Positions 58,338 to 64,000 of a stretch of DNA of 64,000 nt are shown here, in pieces. Under the pieces are notes generated by a model. The model was not told where the DNA came from. It saw only the letters and a program-made list of their open reading frames with translations, and did not search any database. Every line of letters starts with the position of its first letter. The stretch's first letter is position 1. The DNA is taken from contig OZ020270.1 in assembly GCA_963971225.1 (NCBI GenBank), positions 15,487,817 to 15,551,816 on the forward strand. The letters are read 5' to 3'. The stretch is from Melieria omissa. Taxonomy: Eukaryota > Arthropoda > Insecta > Diptera > Ulidiidae. Made by a program: the position numbers and the translations under genes.

Positions 58338-58500
58338 ACTAAATCTAAGAATCTGCCAAGTTTGTTGCAGCAGCCATTAACTTGCAAAAGATCGATACTC
58401 AAGAAGCTATCGACTAAATACATTTCACAGGAACTGTTGATATTTCTAGGAATTAAAACGTTATTATTGTCAATATGAGACCACTTAATATTAGCACAGA
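58338..58500 (-). pseudogene. Endonuclease fragment of the CR1-like element
   Basis: A minus-strand frame with NIKWS near its start and GRFLDLVY at its end matches the C-terminal half of apurinic-type endonucleases of non-LTR elements; it continues at 55926 after the inserted element. Sequence above 58500 no longer matches, so the N-terminal catalytic half is missing. Confidence 0.7.
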
Positions 58501-58667
58501 ATAAACAGTATACAGAAGGCGCATCTGAAATAATTTTGCGATTTCATTTCAGACGCGGGCGGGAAGCAGCAAAAATGAAGAAAATGTATATTGAACCGAG
58601 ATTCATTGAATACAGAGATTGCGCCTTCCGAGAGAAAATCAATTTTAAACCGCACCAGTGACGTCAT

Positions 58668-59656
58668 CGGAGAATATGTAGGGTTTCCATCAGTACTTTT
58701 TAAACTCTTTTGTTTTGAACTTACATTTTGCTTTACTCTTTTGAGCAAACATATGGCTTTCTTTATACTTAAGCCCCTATATATACATATACTTACATAA
58801 CAGTTTAATAGAAATTTGTATATCTTTACAAAATTAAATATAAATTCGTATATAAATAATACAAATAAAACAAGTGAAATTCGGGAGGAAACCCTGCAAT
58901 TCAATTCAGATTTCGTGCTTTGTTTTCATTGGTTGAAAATTTTGTATTCACAAATACTTCGTTTTTTGTAAATCGTGCCGCTTTTGCTTAATTGTTTTCA
59001 TTGTTTTTTGTTAAAATAATTAAATAATTTTGAGTTTTAAAGTCCTTGCTGTAAAAGTGCGTGTAGTGAGAATATCGCGGAAAAATTTCAAAAAAAGAAA
59101 AAAGAAGAGAATCATACGGTGTGCAGTAGGGTGGAGTGAAAAAATTGATTTTAAAATTTTAAGAAGCTAGTATATTGGAAATGTGCCAAATGTCCATGGT
59201 ACCAATCCTGCAAAATTATATTAGTTTCTAACAACTCCTTGATCGCCCATCACCTAATTGAAATAATTTTTTTTAATACTTTTTTCACTTTCGTCGAAAG
59301 AAGTGAAAGTCGTAATTTCAACTCAGTTAAGGATTCAAAATAAATCTCAGTAGCCTTTGCTTTAGGTTTGCGGGTTTTAAGTTATTTATTGTAGCAGTCC
59401 TGTTTGAGCGAATAAAATATTACAAATTACAATTAGTGTTTTAATCGTTGGAATGTGGCAAACCCCGCTAGTTTAATTCTGTTTATGATTGTTGAATGTT
59501 CACGATTTCCTTGTGAAGTGACCGATTCGAAATAAACTTGTGACGTTACATCTGATTTAATTAAAAAAAAACAAAAAAAAGGTGAGTACCTGAACTTGTG
59601 CGCAAAAAGGTAGGGCAGTGAAGGGTTACTAGTTATTTCTTTATATTTTTAAAGAG
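58668..59656. other. AT-rich 5' part of the candidate element
   Basis: Nearly 1 kb with no convincing gene. It probably holds the promoter and untranslated region of the gene that starts at 59657; GGTGAGTACC at 59581 resembles a splice donor, so a non-coding first exon is possible. Confidence 0.4.
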
Positions 59657-61200
59657 ATGACAGTTACAAGAGACAAAGTTTCGTGCGTGATATTTGGCGC
59701 TCCACGAAACCTGCCGACCAATACTCTGCCGACCTACACCGATCTCATGAAGAAATATATTCAACTTTGACAAGATCTGAAGACGGACAATGGTAAATAC
59801 CCATAATTTTTTGACATATCTCAAAAACTGTGCTATGAAGTCGAAGAGATATGGCAAAGGGTCTCACTTCCAACAGTAACGCATGCACAAGCGATAGAAA
59901 AACTTAGATCGTTCCACGACAAATACAACACAATGCTAAAAGTCAACAAATGTAAAAGGAATCAACCAAACTACCAACGGAGATTATCGGACTTTCGTGA
60001 CAAAGCTAACACTCTGTTTGATCTCAGCAAATGCAAGTGCTCCGATATGGTGGCCAATTGCAAATGTACGAAACACAACAAAATTCCGGCAAACGAACGG
60101 CAGTTCCTTCAAGACCAGAGAGGGCCAAGAAAGATGATAATCGGTGGTACAGATCAAGTGGTAACATCAAAATTGAAGAGAAAAGCTGAAAGAGAGGAAG
60201 CAAATCTCAAACGAATGAAGATTAAGAAGATCGATGACGATGCGAGCAAAAGTCAACCCTATTCTGCCGAAAGTTCCGAATACGACACGGACTCGTCTGA
60301 CAGTCCCACTGTCGATGAGTACATCCCAGATAGAGAATCACTCAAAACTAAGCCAAATCAGGATCGAGAGTGCCAAAAAATTACTATCTCTCTGCCTTCC
60401 CTCGCTATAGCTTGCGATCGGACCGGAGTTTCGGACAGATCGGCTGCTGTATTAGCAACAACAGTTCTGCATGATCTTGGTCTCGTATCACTCAACGACC
60501 GATCCAAAGTAATCGACCGAAGCAAAATCCGTCGAAAACGCAGTAAAATTCGAAAGGAACTGAGGCAGAATGAAGACGACCACACTCACAAGGGCATAGA
60601 TGGACTATTTTTTGATGGCCGCAAGGATAAAACTTTAACACAAGTCCTCGCCGTCGACAACAAGTACCACAGAAAAACCATATCGGAAGAACACATAACC
60701 ATCATCGCAGAGCCGGGTTCTTCGTACTTCAACCATACGTCTCCGTCATCAGGCTGCAGCAAAGACATAGCTGAGTACTTAGTCGCTAGTATCAAAGAGC
60801 AAAATGCGAAGACAGATAATATTAAAGTTGTCGGGTGTGACGGCACAAACGTAAACACGGGACAAAAATCGGGCGTTATCCGGCGACTTAATCTATTCCA
60901 GTCACTCGATGGCGGGACGACAGACCCACACGGATTCTCTGGATTCACCAGATGCTTGTCAAGTCACGTTACCTCAGCTCCAAACTCAAGGGAATCGTTG
61001 ACCCCGTTATTCACCGTAACGCGTACTTTGCTCACCCGGAGAATGTGCTCCTGGCCATGATGACGGACCATCGACCACATATACGTGAACTGGGCTTACG
61101 ACGAGTGATGAAGGCCAGAGCTACAGCAGTCCCCAGTGGACAAATACGGAGGTTCAAGGTTCCTGCAAAACTTAACTTCGACGCGACATCCGTGCACGCA
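59657..61200 (+). pseudogene. Unrecognised transposase-like protein gene, decayed
   Basis: One frame runs from ATG 59657 through a TGA (59768-59770) and a TAA (59804-59806) into a 375-codon ORF at 59933-61060; a second frame (60952-61200) appears to continue it, so there is also a frameshift. N-terminal part: a TYTDLMKKY-like helical region. In the 375-aa ORF, CxC...CxC clusters at residues 34-45 suggest metal binding; residues 80-215 are charged and Lys-rich, fit for nuclear DNA binding; LFFDGRKDKT (Asp 228) and VVGCDGTNVNTG (Asp 303), 75 residues apart with predicted strands and a helix between, mimic the first two acidic positions of RNase-H-fold transposases (inference). The region after LDGGTT seems partly deleted. 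I do not recognise a named family; I recall repeated uncharacterised arthropod proteins of this kind but cannot check. Confidence 0.65.
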
Positions 61201-61553
61201 TTGCTTCTCGTCAGCAAATGCCGGCGTTCGAGTCGAAACGTGATTTTTGTCACTTCACCCTGTAACCATGTGTTTATAACTTTGACATCATTAAATATTG
61301 TAATTAGAAGCGTATTTGATTTTTAATTGAATTTTAAGATGACTATCTTTAATGTCGCGTAATACTGTGAAATTAAAAGTTGTGATGGGAGATCAAAAAA
61401 TTGTTTAATTTCTTTTTAATTTTTACACAGCTTTATATTGATGTATTGGCACATTTTGAGATATCTAGCTAATTGATTTTTTTTTTTGGCCATTTTCACT
61501 CCAGCCTAGTGTGCAGGCCCACTGTACACAAAATATTGAAAAAAAGGTACATA
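61201..61553. other. AT-rich stretch without a gene
   Basis: No coding sequence seen between the transposase-like pseudogene and the THAP remnant. Confidence 0.4.
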
Positions 61554-61771
61554 GTGGTGAAGTGCTTTTCAAATGGAATATATATATATATGCATATATA
61601 TGATTTAGATTGCGCAGTACACTTCTTCCGGTTCCCCAAGGATGCAAGCCTTATACAGCGTTGAGTGAAGTTCTGTGGTCGAGAGACTTATTTGAATGTT
61701 CAAACGGCAAGAGTTTGCTCGCTGCACTTCACCCAAAACGACTTCGAACGGGAAATACTCAATATTTATCG
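61554..61771 (+). pseudogene. THAP zinc-finger exon, broken
   Basis: The frame reads VVKCF, then after an AT microsatellite (about 61573-61602) HFFRFPKDASL, an in-frame TGA (61662-61664) where THAP domains have their invariant Trp, then KFCGRE and ARVCSLHFTQNDFER. Cys, Cys, Cys, His spacing and the FPKD motif match a C2CH THAP DNA-binding domain, as found in P-type and Kolobok-type transposases and host proteins. CGGTAAGG at 61770-61777 is a possible splice donor. Confidence 0.7.
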
Positions 61772-61989
61772 GTAAGGGTAAATTTACTGGAATTAAGAAG
61801 GGAATTGAAAATGGAAAAAAATAATGAAGTAACAAATATTTAATTTTGCCCCACTGTGTTTCTCTCTCCAAAATTCAATCAACATTTTTAGCCAATAGGA
61901 AGCAATTTTGTATGACGTCACTGGTGCGGTTTCAAAATTATTTTCTCCCGGAAGGCGCAATCTTCTATTCAATGAATCTTGTATTGAAC

Positions 61990-62363
61990 CGAGAGAGTAA
62001 GCGCAAGCGAGCGGAGAGCTGCTTTGCGATGCTCTCTTGCGTTCCCGCATTCATTCGATGGATTGTTGCTTTATTCTCATTTCGACAACAACACGCAATG
62101 TTGTTGTTTTCCGCAGCAAGCCAGCTTGGCTTTACTCGGGCACATTGAAATGGTGCTTGTTTTGGCAAAGCGATCGCTCAGTCACTTTTTCCTATGCAAA
62201 TTTTGCCTGTCCGCTTCTTGTTCTTGTTTGTAAAAAAGCAAGCGCAGAGCGAGCAGGTACCGGCAAATTTCTTGTCATAATCGATCGAATCTTCGAGCTG
62301 AATGGTCGTTTTTCTTTTCATGCTGCGCTTAGATTAATTGATATTAAATTTTGGAAATATTTA
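61990..62363. other. Flank between the candidate element and the P-like gene
   Basis: More GC-rich than its surroundings, with repeated AGCAAGCGCAGAGCGAGCAG-like runs (61998-62025, 62238-62258). No convincing ORF. Could be the promoter region of the P-like gene. Confidence 0.4.
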
Positions 62364-62500
62364 GACGTGGTTGATCCAAAATAAAAATTTTTACAAATAT
62401 TTTCACCAGGCTAGTTCCAAGTAAAATTATTTGTATACATTTTGACGTGGTTGATTCCAATTTTGAATTTTTTGCAATTGTTTTGACGTGGTTGATCCAA
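62364..62500 (+). repeat. Three copies of GACGTGGTTGATCCAA upstream of the P-like gene
   Basis: Copies at 62364-62380, 62444-62460 (one inserted T) and 62485-62500, each preceded by a T-rich run. They sit 80-215 bp before the transposase ATG in direct orientation, where P-type elements carry subterminal and transposase-binding sites. Confidence 0.75.
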
Positions 62501-62579
62501 ATTAGTTAGTTGATCCTTTCCTTGGTTATTATATTACTTTTGATTTGGCATATTCATTGACTTTACTAGTATACGAAAA

Positions 62580-63245
62580 ATGGATCCTGCTCCGTGTAAA
62601 AATTTATTACCCCGGGTGGCTAAAAATTTAATAAAGTCAGGGCTTCAATGCTGCATAACATGTTGCCGAAAATCTAGACGGGATGATGAACAACTTATGA
62701 TGTTTAAATTTCCGCCCTATGACTCAGCTATGGGCCAAATTTGGCGAGAAAAATGTAGCATTAAAACTAAAGAATACAGCAAACCATTATTTATATGCGT
62801 TAATCACTTCTCAAGTTCTGACATTGGGAAAAAATATTTAAAATCTGGAGCAGTTCCTGTATTTAATTTGGAAAATGTTGAAGAAACTTATGAGTTTTCA
62901 GAGCCCGATTGTTCAACTAGAAAGAGACGAAAAAGTGAGTCCGTAGATGGGCATTGCAATAATTGCTCATCATATGCTAAATCCGTAAATTTTTACAGGA
63001 AGAAATATTACAACATTTTGGCAAAATACAGAAACATAAAAAACCAGAAAAATTATCAAAAAAGTCAGAAGTACTCCAACGTATCGACTCTTATAATAAC
63101 GTGAGCAAAGAACCAAAAGTATTTTGTAAGCTTCTTCTAAGTTCCCGGTTAAAGAATATACGGAAGATATAAAAGATTTGGCTCAAAATATTTATTATGT
63201 TTCGCAATCGACGTATCAATTTTTAAGAAATAAACTTAATCTAAA
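62580..63245 (+). pseudogene. P-element-like THAP transposase, N-terminal part, frameshifted
   Basis: ATG 62580 opens 174 codons with a THAP domain: CCITCCRK, MFKFPPYDS, IWREKC, ICVNHFSSSDI and GAVPVF, giving the C2CH ligands, the Trp and the AVP box. After a charged linker, frames shift near 63050 and 63150, and KEYTEDIKDLAQNIYYVSQSTYQFLRNK-type sequence (quoted here only as the EYTEDIKDLAQNIYY core) at about 63150-63245 resembles the helical region that follows in P-type transposases. The catalytic part is missing; the gene is cut where mariner sequence begins. A host THAP gene is a less likely alternative. Confidence 0.72.
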
Positions 63246-63271
63246 TTTGCCAAATAACACTTCGTTCAATA

Positions 63272-64000
63272 ATGTGTGTGACTCACACATAGATGGCGGC
63301 ACTAATACTAAATCAATATTTTTTTCGAAATTGTGAACCTTTATAGGCTTACTGTCAAAATTATATGTCAATCCGACCATTAGTTTACAAGTTACAGTGC
63401 TTTAAGTGACACTACTTTTGAGTTTTCAAAAAAAAATGAATTCAAAGCAATTCCGTGTGCTGATTTATCAATGTTTTTTAATGAAAAAAAAAATGTTCAA
63501 TGCCAGGAATGGCTTGAAAAACATTATTCGGACTCTGCTCCATCAAAAAGAACCATTTGTTATTGGTATGCCGAATTCAAACGTGGTCGTACAGACACCG
63601 ATGACATTCCATCTACTGGACGGCCAAATGACGCTGTTATTCCGGAAAACGTTGCAAAAACACAGAAAATCATTATGTCCGACCGTAAAGTGAAAGTGGG
63701 GGAGATTGCTGACATTCTAAAGATATCAGCAGGCAGTGTACACACCATAATACACGAACATTTGGTTATGAAGAAGGTGTTTTCGAAATGGGTGCCGCGT
63801 TTGCTCACACCGGAGCAAAAACAACAACGAATCGATGATTCACAGAGCTGTTTGGACATGTTTACGCGCAACAAGTCGGAGTTTTTGCGTCGGTACATCA
63901 CAATGGATGAAACATGGATCCACCATTTCACTCCAGAGTCAAATCGGCAGTCTGCTGAGTGGCATGCAACCGGTGAAAGCCGCCCAAAGCGTCCAAAGGC
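63272..64000 (+). mobile_element. mariner transposon, left part, running off the window
   Basis: Between the P-like fragment (ends about 63245) and the mariner ORF lies non-coding sequence beginning with a 19-bp near-palindrome ATGTGTGTGACTCACACAT (63272-63290). The exact left terminus is uncertain; a TA lies at about 63270. The right end is outside the window. Confidence 0.65.
63436..64000 (+). pseudogene. mariner transposase, 5' part, frameshifted
   Basis: ATG 63436 starts MNSKQFRVLIYQCFL, a mariner N-terminus; a shift at the A-run near 63483-63494 moves the frame so that it continues with SAPSKRTICYWYAEFKRGRT (first helix-turn-helix), GRPNDAV linker and EIADILKISAGSVHTIIHE (second helix-turn-helix). 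The first catalytic Asp is in ITMDETWIHHF at about 63900-63930. The second frame stays open to the end of the window. The frameshift makes this copy unlikely to be active. Confidence 0.85.

Larger units (their letters stand above)
51456..58500 (-). mobile_element. CR1-like non-LTR retrotransposon, split by two DNA elements
   Basis: Minus-strand element. The 3' tail of short AAATG-type repeats sits at 51456-51480 against the BEL integrase end; coding pieces lie at 51563-51999, 54143-55926 and 58338-58500, separated by 52000-54134 and 55931-58333. Both insertions are flanked by duplications that restore the frame when counted once. It is 5' truncated near 58500 inside the endonuclease. I found no matching target duplication for the non-LTR element itself. 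Confidence 0.8.
58597..61981 (+). mobile_element. Candidate undescribed DNA transposon, 3.4 kb
   Basis: About 70-bp inverted repeats (58597-58667 and 61912-61981) share GATTCATTGAATA, GATTGCGCCTTCCG and ACCGCACCAGTGACGTCAT with a few mismatches. Outside them both flanks read TATTGAAC (58589-58596 and 61982-61989), an 8-bp duplication; the next four bases CGAG also match. Termini are CRAGATTCATTG. Inside lies a decayed gene with an RNase-H-like motif pair and a broken THAP domain. An 8-bp duplication is shared by hAT, P and a few other superfamilies; the protein does not look like any I can name. Confidence 0.7.

Noticed and set aside
61980..62384. Overlapping ORFs of 70-115 codons on both strands
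   Set aside because: No domain, compositionally odd, and overlapping each other on both strands; likely chance frames in a GC-richer patch.

Overview
ORGANISM. This is an AT-rich, intron-poor stretch of insect chromosome, most likely from a fly (Diptera), made almost entirely of transposable elements. The evidence is the element mix: an env-bearing gypsy-type (errantivirus-like) endogenous retrovirus, a BEL/Pao element, mariner, hAT, piggyBac-like and P-like DNA transposons, CR1-like non-LTR elements and a tRNA-derived SINE. No ordinary single-copy host gene is recognisable and the species cannot be named from the sequence. REGION 1 (1-38638). Seven head-to-tail internal units (U1-U7) of one gypsy-type element, all on the minus strand, are separated by single shared LTRs: LTR0 1-172, U1 173-5462, U2 5463-10029, LTR2 10030-10450, U3 10451-15506, LTR3 15507-15816, U4 15817-21669, LTR4 21670-22090, U5 22091-27146, LTR5 27147-27571, U6 27572-32553, LTR6 32554-32934, U7 32935-38217, LTR7 38218-38638. 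Read on the minus strand, each unit runs LTR, tRNA-Lys-type primer-binding site, a 1.25 kb repeat-rich leader, gag, a pol remnant (RT thumb plus RNase H joined to an integrase C-terminus; protease, RT palm and integrase core missing), env, polypurine tract. All units share the same pol deletions and a broken env, so an already defective provirus was amplified. Later lesions distinguish units: loss of gag residues 110-188 in U3-U6, a 12-bp env deletion in U6-U7, LTR deletions, and a non-LTR insertion in U4. REGION 2 (38639-48008). Nested DNA transposons: a hAT remnant (40387-41908) contains a fold-back mariner (40596-41401), which contains a MITE (40754-40993). Next is a 4.3 kb hAT element (42084-46362) with a long transposase ORF, split by a piggyBac-like MITE at TTAA; then a tRNA-derived SINE, a fold-back element and a hAT-type MITE (47338-48008). 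REGION 3 (48009-58500). A decayed BEL/Pao pol on the plus strand is cut by a minus-strand CR1-like non-LTR element, itself split by a 2.1 kb non-autonomous hAT (52000-54134) and a 2.4 kb element with 12-bp terminal inverted repeats (TIRs), ATAT duplications and clustered internal motifs (55931-58333). REGION 4 (58501-64000). A 3.4 kb candidate DNA transposon (58597-61981) has about 70-bp TIRs, an 8-bp target duplication, a decayed gene with an RNase-H-like D...D pattern that I cannot assign to a named family, and a broken THAP domain. A P-like THAP transposase pseudogene and the start of a mariner follow, the latter running off the window. HOW IT WORKS TOGETHER. Nothing here looks like a working pathway. 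Target duplications give an order of insertions, and the seven same-orientation proviral units suggest a possible source of antisense small RNA. The two best leads for undescribed biology are the 58597-61981 element and the motif-rich 55931-58333 element.
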